The notes under the pieces were generated by a model. It was not told the origin of the DNA and ran no database searches. It was given only the letters and a program-made list of their open reading frames with translations. Made by a program: the position numbers and the translations under genes. Positions 23,778-36,004 of a DNA stretch of 64,000 bases are shown one piece after another. Positions within the stretch are counted from its first letter, which is position 1; the number at the start of each line of letters is the position of its first letter. Origin of the DNA: Parascedosporium putredinis (lineage: Eukaryota > Ascomycota > Sordariomycetes > Microascales > Microascaceae); assembly GCA_949357655.1 (NCBI GenBank), contig CASHTG010000015.1, forward strand, positions 2,728,001 to 2,792,000, given 5' to 3'.

Positions 23778-26761
23778 TCTTTCCCCTGGGACCATGCATA
23801 AGGAGGGAAAAGGGCGGAGAAAGGCCGCTTGGATCGGTAAGCCAAGTGCGCCTTTGACGAGAAGCGATTATTTTCACGGGGCGGAGGGGAAGGTAAGGGG
23901 GCTAAAACAGCACTGGGTCGGTGATGGGATGGGGCTCGTGGGACGCGGAGATTTGCTTGGGGGAACATAGAGAACAAGTAGATACATACAGAAAAAGAAA
24001 AAAAAGAAGAGTAGAGTAGAGATTAATTCGAGACAATCCCATCCCCCATTCTTCGGATTGGCTTTGCTTCGCTAGTGGAAAGACTCAATGAAATCCATCG
24101 CTTGTTTGCTTTGCTTGTTTAAGCTTGTCCTCCGATGCGCCGATGCGCCGATGCGGGGATGCTGGTGATGAAACGGGAATGCTAGGACCTGCGTCTGTCG
24201 CCGGGCCCTGTGCGCTCAGCTTACGTGTAGTGTACGTGAAACAGAAGGTTAGCGAGGGCAAGGAAAGGAAAGAGGACGAAAAGAAGGAAAACAAGACAAC
24301 ATGACCGCCTCTCCGACCTCTGAGGGTTCAATGTAATACGACCACAGGAGCAGGAGGAGGTCACGCTCCCTGCAGCAAGACGATTGATGGCGTTGGAGCG
24401 AGAAGCGAGAAGCGAGCCACACTCTGCCCGAGCAGCGGTATCAAAACTCGTTCCTTCCCGTTCTGGACAAAGGCTATCTACGGCCGTGCGAGTTCTACAC
24501 TTGGGCTTTCAGCGTGCGTGGAAGATCAGTCGTCCCTGCCACTTGCCATGCCGAAGCACATTTCTGGACCTTGGCGTGGGTTCGACCGGGCTAGCATCTG
24601 TTGAACACTGCCTGTTCCTGCTCTTTCCTGCTCTGTTCCAAAGATAAAAATTGAAATTAAAAATTAAAAATTAAAAAAATAGATAAAAAGAAATCAAGAA
24701 AACCCCCTTCTTCCTCAGTGGTGGTATCAATTCATCATCTTGTCTGTCCAGCCACCGATCAACTGAATGTGATGGCGTTGCGGTGCAGCAGCGACTTGAG
24801 CGCGAGGGAGTGGGTGGAATGCACTCAAGGGCAGGAAACCGGGGGTGATTCCGTGGATTTCTGTGGGGCCGGCCAGCCGGGGAAGCACGCCGGAAGTCCA
24901 CTCGTCACACGTTTCCAGAGAGCGACCTGCAGAATGGCTTGGGATTCCGGGATTTCTGGAGGGGCAGAGAGACCCCTTCTCGGAAGGCAAGGATAGCATG
25001 GACTGGCACCCTCTGAAACGACAAAAGAGGGAGGAAACGCTGGCTAGGCCATGCCAAGCGAAAAGAAAAAAGAGACAAGAGAAAACAAGCAGTGGCCGGT
25101 GACTGGTGACTGGTGATTCGGAGGGAGGGGGCTTGCTTTCAACCACGCCTCACGTTTCAACAACCATCTGAAGACCCAAAAAAATACCGGGAGACGACAC
25201 TGTAGCAGAGCAAAGCGCACGAGCAATCAACCTTTTCTTTTCGCTCCTTCGTCCCCTTCCATCGAACCTCCCAAAACCCTGAAGCTGGTCTCCCACCACG
25301 TCCCACCGCTTCCCACCTTCGTGTGCCCTCCCCCCTTTTCCGTTGTGCCCTATTCCTCTTCCCTCACTAGCAGGACCCCCACCACCACCACCCAGACGCT
25401 CGGATCCATCACGAGAACCCCACTACTCCCGATTGCCCTCCTCTCTCCCCCAAAGTTGATCCTTCCCCCGCCGCCACGGCCCCCAAAAATGCTTCAAAGA
25501 TGAAGCCACTCCGAGAGCTCGGACGTGCCCAAGGGGTCCAGACAGCACGAGGGAGCGCAGATCAAATTCGGCAGTCGTAACCGTCTTTAGAGGAGGAGCC
25601 ATGTTTTTTATTTTATTTTATTTTGTCTTTATTTTATCTTCTTTTATTGGTTCCCTTTTTCCCTCTCGAGACGACACCCTCTTCTCCACCTTCCGCCACC
25701 TTATCTCTCACCCAAAGGATCCTCGTCTCCTCAGTGCACTGGGTCCGTCATGGTTGATGTTCTTTCCGGGTGGCTGGCGGAAGGAGGGAAAGGGAGGGAT
25801 GGAGAGGGGCAGCAACAGGCTGGGATGCAGGCACTAACCATCAGAAATGCCAGGGGCCATTTTCGTCCTCCCCCATTGCTACCCTAGGTTTTTTGGTTCC
25901 AATTGATCATTATTCTCGCCGCTGGCCGTCCTCCAGTTGCGCCCCCAAATCCCAGGCAGGAACGGTCCCATTGCCTACTCTCATCGGCATGCTGCTTTCT
26001 GCAGGGCAAATCACAGTCGCCACAGCCAAAAATCGCTTTCGAGGTAACCTACCCCCTTCGCACTGCAGCTCGAGAGGAAAAAGTTCTTGAAGCCCGCTGG
26101 CCCCGCTGACCAGCCATACTTTGTGGCTGGCGCGACAGTCTCTGTCCTCTCTCGTTATGGGGGCCAATTGGGGATCCGGTCATTTCTCGCCGTTGTTCTG
26201 GGGGAAATCTTGAAGCATGACGTGGTAGAATTTGAAGAGGTCGTGGCAAAAATCGGAGAGGCTGGCTGGCTCCAGGGCGTATCTAGCGCCAATGACACGC
26301 TCGCTTCTCGCTTCTCTCCTCTCTGCTCCGCGTAACTCAATCCTACATTCCCAACATCTCCACACACTCTCAGCGACCTAAGTGGACATTGATAGAGTGA
26401 GCGTGGCTTAGTAGTGGGTGCTCCGTCCGCGTCTCCCGGTCTCCGTCCCCGCCGCGCCGGCTGCGGAGCACAACGCTCCGAAATGTGGGGCTATCAGCCT
26501 TCGACCCGAAATTTCATAACTTTTCCATCCTGCCATCGTAATGCGGCCACCCGCGTCTCATAGATAGAATCCCGAGACTCATAGGCTTCCCAATGGGTAA
26601 TTCACGTAACGAAGGGGAACCCATGACAACTGACAACTAAAGCCAGGAATGCCTGTGCTTCATTTTATAATCTACCGTACCGATATTGGAGACGACAAGG
26701 AAAAGCTAGTTCAAGAGAAAGAAAAAGAGAAAAGGGAAAAAAAGGAGGAATCGTACATGCT

Positions 26762-27640
26762 AAGAACGGTCGTCTGTTGCTTTGTTCCTCGAGGAGGACA
26801 TTGCGTCTACTTTTAGGAATAGCGTCCTCTCCGGGTCCATGTGGTAGAGCAGCAATTGCTCGCACATGAAGGATTGCATGTCCTCGAAAGATTCTTTTTC
26901 CTCCTTTGTGGGAATGACCTTTTTCTTGCTCGTCAGTTTTTCCTCTGCTGCTTGCTGCCCTTCCCTGGGACTATTTCCTGGCTTTCCCGTGCAGCCTTCA
27001 ATTCCATGGTATTCCTTGCTTGTAGCGGTGCAATTCTGACATCAAACCATGGAATGGTTGTTCTGATGAAGGTAGCCATCCCGATGTAGTCTCGTCTCGT
27101 CTGTCTTGCTGACGTTCTTGTTGCTTGGCTAGCGGTTGCTCCCCTTGCTGGTCTGGCTGTATTGTTTGCTGCTGGGTAGTCTCCGTAGTGTTCATCCCCC
27201 AGTTCCCGTAAGTTCCTCATGATCTTAGGAGGAAGTTGGTCACCGGCGTCTGTGACTCATATCACTAGGATATCTACCCTTGTTGGCATCGATTGCGCCC
27301 AGTTAGAGGTAGGGTCCGCTGTCCTTTCTCGGATCACTCTGCTTAGCAGCTCTGATGTTGCCTGTAGGTCCGGGTGCTGTATGTGGGATTCGTTTGCCTT
27401 TCGAGTGTCATAGAATCGGTCGACCTCTTCTGTTAGCTCCCTTAGCTCGCGTGGCCGGCTCACTGCGCTGTGCTTCGCTGTGATCCGTGCCGTAACATCA
27501 GCCTTAGGTGCCCATCCTTGTCCTCCTGTCGTTATCGTTATATTATTCGGGTTGCCAATTGCTCGAGTACTTCGTACCATCTTGTCTTGCGCGTTCCCGC
27601 TTTCTTTCCGATTGTATGTCTTGTCGATCTTTCCCATTAC
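26762..27640 (-). mobile_element. Decayed retroelement fragment, probably Ty3/gypsy pol
   Basis: On the minus strand, 26762-26938 reads as a 58-codon stretch containing KESFEDMQSFMCEQLLYHMD followed by PERTLFLKVDA. This resembles the join of reverse transcriptase and RNase H in Ty3/gypsy elements of fungi, where a line ending in DPxRxLxLxxDAS is typical. The sequence upstream (26940-27640) carries two longer minus-strand frames of about 95 and 125 codons, polar and Gln/Arg/Glu-rich, separated by stops, which could be gag/pol remains. No long terminal repeats, target-site duplication or intact enzyme domain are visible. The assignment rests on one short match from memory. Confidence 0.4.
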
Positions 27641-28188
27641 TCCAGCGCTTGCTGGCTCCCTTATATGTGTAATATGTGCTTGTGACGGGGATAAGGCAAA
27701 AGAGGTTCTTCCCTTCTAAGGTTGTTTTTGCTAACCGACAGCGGTTACCTTCCTTGGTCTCCCTCTCTTTGGCTTTCTTTCTCCAGCTCCTCTCTGGCTC
27801 GCACTCCTTTCTCATACTCTTCCACCATTTCTTCTGCATTCCCGAGCTCGCGAAGATGACCCGGAAGCAGGTGAAAAGGAACAGGAACTGCAGAAAGAAG
27901 GACACTCCTGCACGGGCGGTAGGAGAGGAAGAAATCCCTGACGAGCCTGAAGAACCAGAAAAGGACACGATGTTCGTCGCCATTGGAAAGCCAGAAACCT
28001 CCGACACAGAGGAACAAGGTGAGTAGTACATCTCGAAAACAGCAACACGCCAAACCCCGAGCTTCGTCATCTAGTTCCGAGTGGACGAAATAGGCAATGG
28101 GTATAGATACACGCAGGAGTGTCCCAGGTGGCTCTTTCTCCTCCGCTCTCGCTCACTCCTGCCCACCACGCCACTTCTTTTGTCTCGT

Positions 28189-31100
28189 CTATATGTCCTC
28201 GTCGCTGTCATCGCCCAACAGCTCTCCTTCCACATCATCCACGTCCGCATAATCACCCATTCCTCGAGCGAAGCTATCCCGTGTTGTGAACCGCCTTGGC
28301 CCCCGAGAGAACCAGCTCCTGCTCGCGCCGCCGCCGCCACCGCCACCGCCACCGCCCACCCGCTGGTACGTCGATGTCGCCGCCCGCCAGAGACTCGTCG
28401 CCACCAAGGGCAGGGCCGCTACCAACGCTACCGCCGCCGACACCGCAATGACGGGATACCTGACCCACGGCGCTTCGCTGTTGAACGCGTTTGGCTCGCC
28501 CAACCGGATCTGCCCAAACTGGCTCTTCCAGTTGCGCCACACCCACCACCCCGCAGCACCAGCCAGCGCAAACGGAATCGTGACCGCGAAGAAGATGACT
28601 ACTCCAGACACCTTGTGCCGCTTCTCATACTCCTCTTCGTGACCCTTGCACGGCTGACTATTAAGCGACTTATCTAGCTCCCGTCCACCCTCGCACGTTG
28701 TCAGCGGGATTCGTCGGTATCCCGTGGGTTCGTAATACTCGGGTTCGTCGGGATGCAGCTTGCACCACTCCTCCACGGAAAGCGGGGATAGCCCCGGCAC
28801 CAGCGAGCATTGCCCGCTGCCATCTAGCTCGTAGTTGTAGGCACTAAGAAGACACCATTAAGTTAGCAAGACTGGTGAGAAGAAAGCGGAGTCTGGGTGG
28901 GGTCTGGGGATTGTCGTGGCGATGCCAATGCTCATAGAGGAAGAAGGAGAGGGGGACCCAAAGTCAACGTACCACTCAAAGTCGCGTCGCGCACACTCGC
29001 AGTTCTCCACCATGAGCTCATGACGAACCCTGCCGTCGTTGTAGCACTCGCTCTTCTTGGACTTGCGCAAGTATTTGGACTTGTGGCCAAAGAGGCATCC
29101 CAATCCTCCCGAAGGGTCCTGCGGCGTCCAGGTATAGTAGTCCGATTCCTCGCAGGGCCGGGACGTGAGGCCCGAAAAGTCCAAGTTGATGGCGACCGGC
29201 TGGCCCTTGCTCTTGCTGGCCCAGAGAATGAAGTTGCGCGAGGACCCCGATCGAGGCGCCGTGATATCGTACACGACCAACTCGCCCTCGGAAAACTTGT
29301 GCTTCTTCCACGTCTCGCCTTCGTCCGTCGAGTACAGCACGTGGTCTGTCTTGACCTTTTGGTTCGCCTTCTCCAGCCGTTGCTGCACCAGCACCGTCAG
29401 GGAGCCTTGATCACCGTATTGCCACGTCCAAACGCCCTTTTGTACCTGCTTCCAGGTGATTCCGCCGTCCGTGGTCATGAACGTGTCGGCTTCCTCCAAC
29501 GGCCCGAGGTGCGAACCGACGTTGCCCCACCCAAACATGAGGCCCACGGCGGTTGTCACAGAGTACGTCCTCTTCTTGTCTATCCTCTCCGTGAACCCGT
29601 GCAAGTGCAGGGCGCACGACGAGTCACCCTTGGCGCTAGAGCAGCTAAACGACTTGCCTTCGACGTCCTTGGCCGGCGGGGCCAGGTGATACCACTCGGA
29701 CCCGTCGTTGTACGTCACCTTGGTCTGCAACTTTTAGCCTCGTCGCCCTTGTCGCGGTTGGCCACCGTGTTGATCACCGCCACGCCCTCCAGGCCGGGTA
29801 TCTTCTCGTAGTCCACGTAGAAATCATCGTTGCAGTTGACCCCCGAGGCGCTCAGCACGTACGAGGTACCGTTGGAGTTGCTCTTGAGGATGTTTCCGTA
29901 CCGTCGCCCCGCGGCCGTTTCCGTGGGGATGAACATGTTGACGGCGTGCGTGGAGCTATCCAAGATTGTGTACTCGGTGCTGTGGTCCGCTTTGAGGTTC
30001 ACGGGGAACTTGGCCTGTGCAAAATTTTTGCCGTTGACGCTGGCAAACGCGACGAGGCCATCCATGCCGTCGTGCGCGGCCGCAGCAACCACAAACTCGG
30101 ACATGGTCGCGTAGTTGCGGTGGGATGCTTCACCCTCGGTGCTGTCGCCAATGAGCTTGGGATTGGTCACATCCTTGGCGAAGAAGTCGTCGCTGACAAA
30201 AATTCGGTTCTCCTTGGCGTATTCGTCGTCCTGGTCCTGGGCAAGGCATATAATCTGCTTCTCAGACCTCATCTTGAAAGCGTCGCCTCCGGTGAACTCG
30301 CACTTCACTACGTGGTGCAGGATACGATCCCAATCATCGCCTCGATTCTTCGAGAGGTGCGCCTCACGGTAGCAGCTCTTGCCCGAGTCATCGCACTTTT
30401 CGACAATCGCGATGATCCAGTCTTTCTTGTTCGGGTGGAATGAGAGTTGGTTGACTTCGTCCGCGAGGGGTGCCTGAGCTTGAATGAATGGAAGTGGGCA
30501 CCCCTATCGACCGTGTAGATGACCTTTTCCGAGTCGGTTGTGAAGAAGAGAACGTCGTTAAAGGTCGGGTGCGGGTAGATGCGCTTGATCTTCTGGTCCT
30601 CTAGAATCCGCTCCCACTTCTTGCCGTGATCCGAGGTGCGCCAGAGTTTGTTTTCCGCTATCATCGCGCTACCCTCGAAGCGGACCGGTCGCACGATGAG
30701 GGACTCGTCGTCACGTTGGCTGGAATCGCCGCGTTCAAGGTAAAACTTTTGGAACGTTTCAAACTCGGTCTTGAACTCATAGTGGTCCTCGACAATCTCG
30801 CCGTCGCCGGCCCCGCCAGAGGGCGGTCCTCCTCCGACAACGTCTGAGCACTTGCGCTCGACGAGATCATCCTTTGCTCGCCCTTGCCCCTCTCGCATGT
30901 GTTGCCCGGGATTTTCCGCCAGCCCGATGATCCCTTGAAAGTGTCCTCGGGTTTCTTGTTTTTGCACTGATTGTCCGAGTCAATCATTGGGCCGTCGGGG
31001 ACGCATTTCTTGTCATCGTCTCTGACGAAGTTGAAGTCGCACTCGAAATCGTGGTCCGCGCATTCGCATGGTTCCTTCTTCGCAATAGCCTCCTTGAACT

Positions 31101-32904
31101 CCTTCTTAATAAAGCATTCGGCGTCCTTCTTGCGTCGCTGGAACGTTTGCTTGTGTCCCATGATGCAAGTAGGGTGGCCTTCGCTGTCGGCACGGGCGTG
31201 CCATTCTTCTATATCTTTGTCCCCACAAGTACGCTCATGGAGACCATCAAAATCGATGCTGACCATGTGATATTTGCCGTCACGGCTGGAATCTCTGCCG
31301 AGGAGGAGAAATTTGAGCGTCGATGAGTCCTGCGTCGTCGTGAGCCACGAAGGAACAATTTCGAGCTTGTCGGGAAGGGACACCCTCTTCCAGTTGTCAC
31401 CGTGGTCGAGAGAATAGCTAAAGTCGGAAACCGTTTCTTCGCCATCGGTTGAGTGTTTTACGGCCACGAGGATCGAACCCTGATCGCCAAAATCGTACTT
31501 GTGGGGGCCGTCGAGGGCCTTTTTCCAAGATACGCCCGCATTGTCCGACACGTAGAGGTCGGCGTCGCTCAAGGACTTGAGGTGATCGCCAGTGTTACCG
31601 TTACCCATGACAAGGCCGGGGGCGGGGCTTGAGTAGACGCGGCCTAGATTCAACAGCTGCGTGACGGAGTGGAGGTGGATCCTCTTGTCCTTGGCCATAA
31701 CCTTTTCAAACGTGCGGCCATCGTCGAATGTGATCTCTGTCACAACCTCCCTTCCTCTATCACTATGCTTTTGTAATTCTTCTCCGTTCTTCACAGTATT
31801 GACCAGGAAGACGCCCTGGATGCTCGAAATCTTTTCAAAATCGACGAGGCCCATTTCGTTGCGATTCGTGTACTCGACATTTTCGGTAAAGTACGTGCCG
31901 TCGGAGTTGCTCGTGAATAGGACACCCATGGGCGATGATGGGCGCGAATTCATGACGTCGATTTGGATGCTGTAGTTTGTGCTCTCCAGCACGGTGTAGG
32001 ATCCCTGGTTAATGGTGTGGCCGTGGCTTTCGGGGAACATGGCCCTGTGCCACGTCTTGGTATCGGTAGAGACGTAGAGCGCCATTTCATCCGTTCGTAG
32101 CGAGGTCGTGGCTACGAGAATAAACTTCTTGACGGATGCAATGTTCACGGCGCCAATGATCCCCTTGGTGCTCCCGACGCTGGGCTCAAACTCGCCCTCC
32201 TTGCCTTGGTGGAAAAAGTTGTCCGAGATGACGAGGCGCTGGTCCTCCTTGAGCATAGTAAATCCGTCTTCGACGATGCACAGAACGCGGTTCGCATCGA
32301 GTTCGTCGTCGCCAGTGGTGAATTCGGGGGCGGATTTGGCCCACCAGCAGCCCGTGGCAAATTGTCGAAGATCCTTGGGCGGAGACTCGAACCCGTCGGT
32401 CGTGTACGTCGTCACCAAAGCACACAGGAACAGCTTGCACCGCACACCGTTGAATATGATTCTGTCCGGGTCGCCCGCGTGGAAGCTGAGCACCTCGTCG
32501 GAGATGCGCTCAGTTTCGGAAAAGGTCGCATCGGAGGCGCTGGTAAACTTGTGCCAGGTTTTGCCATTGTCGTTCGTACGGTAGTGGTCGCTCTCTCGTC
32601 CAAGGATAAAAGCGCGACTGGAGTCATATGTGTGCATGATGAGGGCAGAAGCCGCGCCGGCGGGCACGCCCTCAATCTTATGCCAGGTGGTTCCCGCATC
32701 GACGGAGCGGTAGACGACTCGCTCGATAGGGTCGTGGAAGAGGACATCGTCGGAGCCACGGAAGTATCGGAGGCTTCTAGGAGGATTCTCGAAACTCGAA
32801 ACGCTCATCGTCGGTGTATCTGATTTCGCAAAGGCCGCCGTCCACAAAAGGGACGACAGCAGGAGACTGCGCCATGAGGCAGCAGCCTTGCCTCGAAACC
32901 TCAT
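28189..32904 (-). CDS. VPS10: Vacuolar/Golgi sorting receptor VPS10 (sortilin family)
   Basis: Type I membrane receptor that carries soluble hydrolases such as carboxypeptidase Y from the late Golgi to the vacuole and is recycled by retromer. The protein begins with a signal peptide (about residues 1-26) followed by two VPS10 beta-propeller domains with many Asp-box turns (such as SVDAGTTWH, SDHGKKWERI, TDEGETWKK) and Cys-rich 10CC segments. Membrane segments are near residues 1391-1416 (GVVIFFAVTIPFALAGAAGW) and 1440-1463. The tail has a poly-Gly run, then acidic GDDSDEDI. One 129-bp intron (28844-28972) lies before the last 655 coding bases. Three one-base losses are apparent: near 30887 (CCCC), near 30467-30474 and at 29732 (TTTT). 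Adding them back gives exactly 1530 codons, the usual size. The long plus-strand frame at 28897-29811 is a shadow of this gene. Confidence 0.93.
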
Positions 32905-34045
32905 GGCTGGGTCTTGGAGATGCCGTTCTTGTTCATCAAGCGTTAAGAAAATGATGGCCTAGCAGTGAGATGGAGGCTCGATTAAATTGATTGAAATGAA
33001 GGTGTGATGTCGGATGGTTGGAGAGATGACATTTGTGAAGATGTCAACGCAGAGAGATTATTACTGACTTGAAGGTTGATGAACAGCCTGCAACTTCCAG
33101 CTCAGCAACGTCAGCCCAATCCCAAGCCGGGAAGGGAGGCGAAGTACCTCTACGCGGATAGCGAGGTGGTTTGAGTGGGGGATTGTAGATGATTGGCTGG
33201 AAGCGGAGTACCGCTACAGTCGTTGGATAACGCCTTACTACCGGCCCACCGTTCGGTTCCACTATTAATAGATACAAGGTACTAGTGTCAAAAGGCACTT
33301 CCTGACACATACTTCAGTGCTGCCTCGCCGCCACGTAACCACGTAACCACTTGCGCAAAAAGAGCCACCACCATTGAATTTCTTGCCCGAACGAGAAGGG
33401 TGAGAATGGATGCGGGAATGAAGGCACACATAGTTTCTATTCGAAGAGAGGGCAACGAATAAATGGACCGCCAACGTTATGCACCACTAGATTCTATCCT
33501 CGGGACCCCATTCCTAGTAGTTGAAGCCGGTCACGTTCCTTTTGCCAGTAGTTGAACGTTTGTTGAAGCTGCACTCTTGACCTTCAAGTACTTCGAAGCC
33601 CCACTCAAGGTCGTCGCCGCGCAAGCAGCCTATCAGAGAGCGTCCGGACCTGAGGAGTCTCACCAAGGTTGCGCCTCTCAAGATTTGAGGCGGGGAAAAA
33701 GCACAACCAAGTCAACATCACTCTTCTCAAAAGGCGACAGCCAGAGGTAGATATAGTAAGAAACTTGACAGAAGAAGCTATGGTAGAATACTGTTTCCTC
33801 AAGCATATCATCATCAGCATACAGAATAGTCGGAGTTAAGACTCCAGCGCCATCACTACGATTCGGCCAACACTGTCCTGGCCTTCACTCTTTTTGTTTT
33901 TGTTGTTGTTCTTTGGGAAAGGGGAGGGTGTTATTGTGCGGAACCAGACCTTGCCGTAACAGAAACCGTTTTTGAGTCGTGCGCCAACTCCCTCTCTTCA
34001 TCTTTGATAGACAACCTCGTGATCATGCAGGTAGTAGGGTCAGGC
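32905..34045. other. Intergenic region between VPS10 and the NTF2-domain gene
   Basis: Contains the VPS10 promoter and 5' UTR on the left and the 3' UTR of the NTF2-domain gene on the right. No coding region is recognised. Confidence 0.6.
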
Positions 34046-36004
34046 TCATTCTCCCTCGGGAAGGAGCCAGTCGCGGACAGTGCCCTTCTTTCCGCCCATG
34101 CCATCTCCGCCAATGTGGATTTTCTTCTCGGTAGCCCGATCAGCGCCAGGGCCAGTCTTTCTCGATCCCATACCGTCACCAGCAATCACAATTCCCCTGT
34201 TCTGAAGTTTCCGGCCGGGTGCGGGGGCAGTTTCGCGCAGGTTCTCGTTCTGGCGCGGCGGGGGCACGTCCACCGCAGCCCAGTTAGCCTCCATCATCTT
34301 CACCGCCTTCTTACGGTCCTCGCTAACTTTTCGTGGCTGGGGAGTTAGCTCGTCCTCGGGCTCATCCGTCATGGTAAACTGAGCATCAAACGTCTTCTTT
34401 CGGTCCCTCAGGCTGGTGTTGGTAATGTTCCCAAGCGCGGCCTGTCCGGAGCCAGCCATAACCGCCTCACCATCTTCGCTGTATTCAAAGTGGTGCTGGG
34501 CATCCCGACGGCCCTTTGCGGGCCCCTACGACCATGGGCTTGGTTCTCCTCCTCCGCCTCCTCGTCCACAGGGCGGGAATCATTGCGGCGAATTCCTCGA
34601 GTGGGGACGGATTTCTGCGGGGTTACAAAATCATCAAAGGACCAAGAGCTGTCGTGCTTAGATCTAGACCTGCTCCTATCACCACCAGGGGTGCCAGCTC
34701 CCACATCCTCCTCCGCGCCCCGGCTGTCATCCCCGTCAAAATCGAAGTGCTGGAATCGTTTGGGGTTCGGGCGATAAAACCGGTCATTCTTGGGCTTGGC
34801 ATCGGGCGAATCCTGCTCTGCCTCGTCCACCTCGAACAAACGGCTTGGTTGGAAGTTCTTGCTCGAGCCAGCCTTGGGAGCAATGTGCTGAGTCTGGGAG
34901 CGCGAGCGCTCTCGGCCGTCCTCCTCCTCTTCTTGCTCCTCCGTATCGAACAATCGATTAGGTTGGAATTTCTTGCTCGAGCCAATCTTAGGGGCGATAG
35001 GTCGAGACAAATGCGAGCGGCCTCGTCCATCTTCTTCTTCCTCTTCCTCCGTTTCAAAGAGCCGGCTGGGCTGAAACTTTTGCTGGAGCCGATCTTAGGA
35101 GCGATGACCTTGCTTGGCGACTGCGAACGGCCCCGGCTTGGGGATCCGTCATCCTCGTCATAGGGTTCGTCGCCCAAGATCTCGTTGAAAGATCGCTCGC
35201 GAGGCCTTGTGCCCGCATAAGGCGAAATGACCTTTGTCGCGGCGGCATCTGCGGCGGGATCCCGGGAGCCGAAAATTTCAAGAGAAGCGTAGGGGTCACG
35301 AAGTGCGTTGGTCGAGTTGCCCCGCGAGCGGTGGGGCAGTTCGGCGGATGCGGTGGTCGCCTGAGAGCCGCCTGATAGGCATGTAGTGATTGCCTTGATC
35401 TGCTCACTACCATCGCGGATGGGCCAGTTCCGACCCGTCTTGCCAATAACCTCGATTTGCTTTAGAAGCGCGCCTTGGTCCCAGCTCTGCCGGATCTGAG
35501 CAATTTTGCCCTGGTCATCAAAGGCCACGATATGCATCTAGAAGCACACGCAGCAATCAGCATCTAAAAGGGAAACATAGAAATCGGGATGAAATGAGGG
35601 AGAGGGTGAGAAGGGAACGAGGGGGCCACATTTGCGCAAACCGATCGCAAATGGCACCGTAGATAGTCAAAGGACATTAAGGGGAATTGGAAGGGCCATA
35701 CAATTGGAAGGTGGACCTCGCGATCAGCGAGAAAGTTGTCATCTAGGCCGGGAAGGTACGGCCCTCCGCTCAACACAAAGGTGATGGTTGTCTTGGTCTG
35801 GATAGCAGTGGCATTGCGACCCTCAATAACATCGAGGAAATCCTCAGCGCCCTTCTTGATCTGATTGCGCAGCGTGTTAAGGTGCTTTATGATATCAGTG
35901 GCGCCTCGAATAGTCGTCGTTGTTGTGATATAATGCAGACTGGCATTCGCCGCAAGGAGCGACGAATTGGGCGAGGCCAGGAACTGCCTGTATGTTGAAG
36001 CCAT
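34046..36004 (-). CDS. NTF2-like domain protein with three internal repeats
   Basis: The first ~140 residues form an NTF2-like fold. Exon 1 (35702-36004) opens MASTYRQFLASPNSSLLAA; exon 2 begins at 35537 with MHIVAFDDQGKIAQIRQSWD, typical of the last strand of such folds. The intron is 35538-35701. The rest is charged and disordered. It carries three copies of a module IAPKxGSSK-x-FQPxRLF followed by an acidic tract, starting near 35105, 34998 and 34884, with a period of 36-38 residues. Then come KNDRFYRPNPKRFQHFDFDG, SWSFDDFVTP and two Gly-rich GDGMG(S/G)(R/K)K motifs near the C-terminus. Single-base losses at 35078 (AAAA on the coding strand) and 34504 (GGG) break the frame; restoring them gives 599 codons. 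NTF2-like folds often bind small ligands or protein partners. The role here is unknown, and a nuclear or RNA-related role is only a guess. Confidence 0.75.
34815..35105 (-). repeat. Triple protein-coding repeat inside the NTF2-domain gene
   Basis: Three modules of IAPKxGSSK(K/N)FQPxRLF(E/D) plus an acidic stretch and RSRS-like linker, 107-114 bases apart. They are alike at protein level but diverged in DNA, so they are old and kept by selection. Confidence 0.8.

Larger units (their letters stand above)
20992..26640. other. Gene-free region (about 5.6 kb)
   Basis: No defensible coding region. It holds the 3' UTR of the upstream gene, CT-rich stretches, (ACT)7 at 21721-21741, a (CTTT)n run at 22912-22957, (CA)11 at 23252-23273, a 9-bp tandem repeat at 23751-23777 and an A-rich stretch near 24645-24680. 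The open frames seen are simple-sequence artefacts. Confidence 0.55.

Noticed and set aside
28897..29811. Plus-strand open frame of 304 codons
   Set aside because: Exact antisense shadow of the VPS10 coding region in GC-rich codons.
32206..32823. Plus-strand open frame of 205 codons
   Set aside because: Antisense to the N-terminal VPS10 domain.
28189..32904. VPS10 as a pseudogene
   Set aside because: Three breaks only, all single-base losses, and otherwise complete family sequence with exact codon length after correction.
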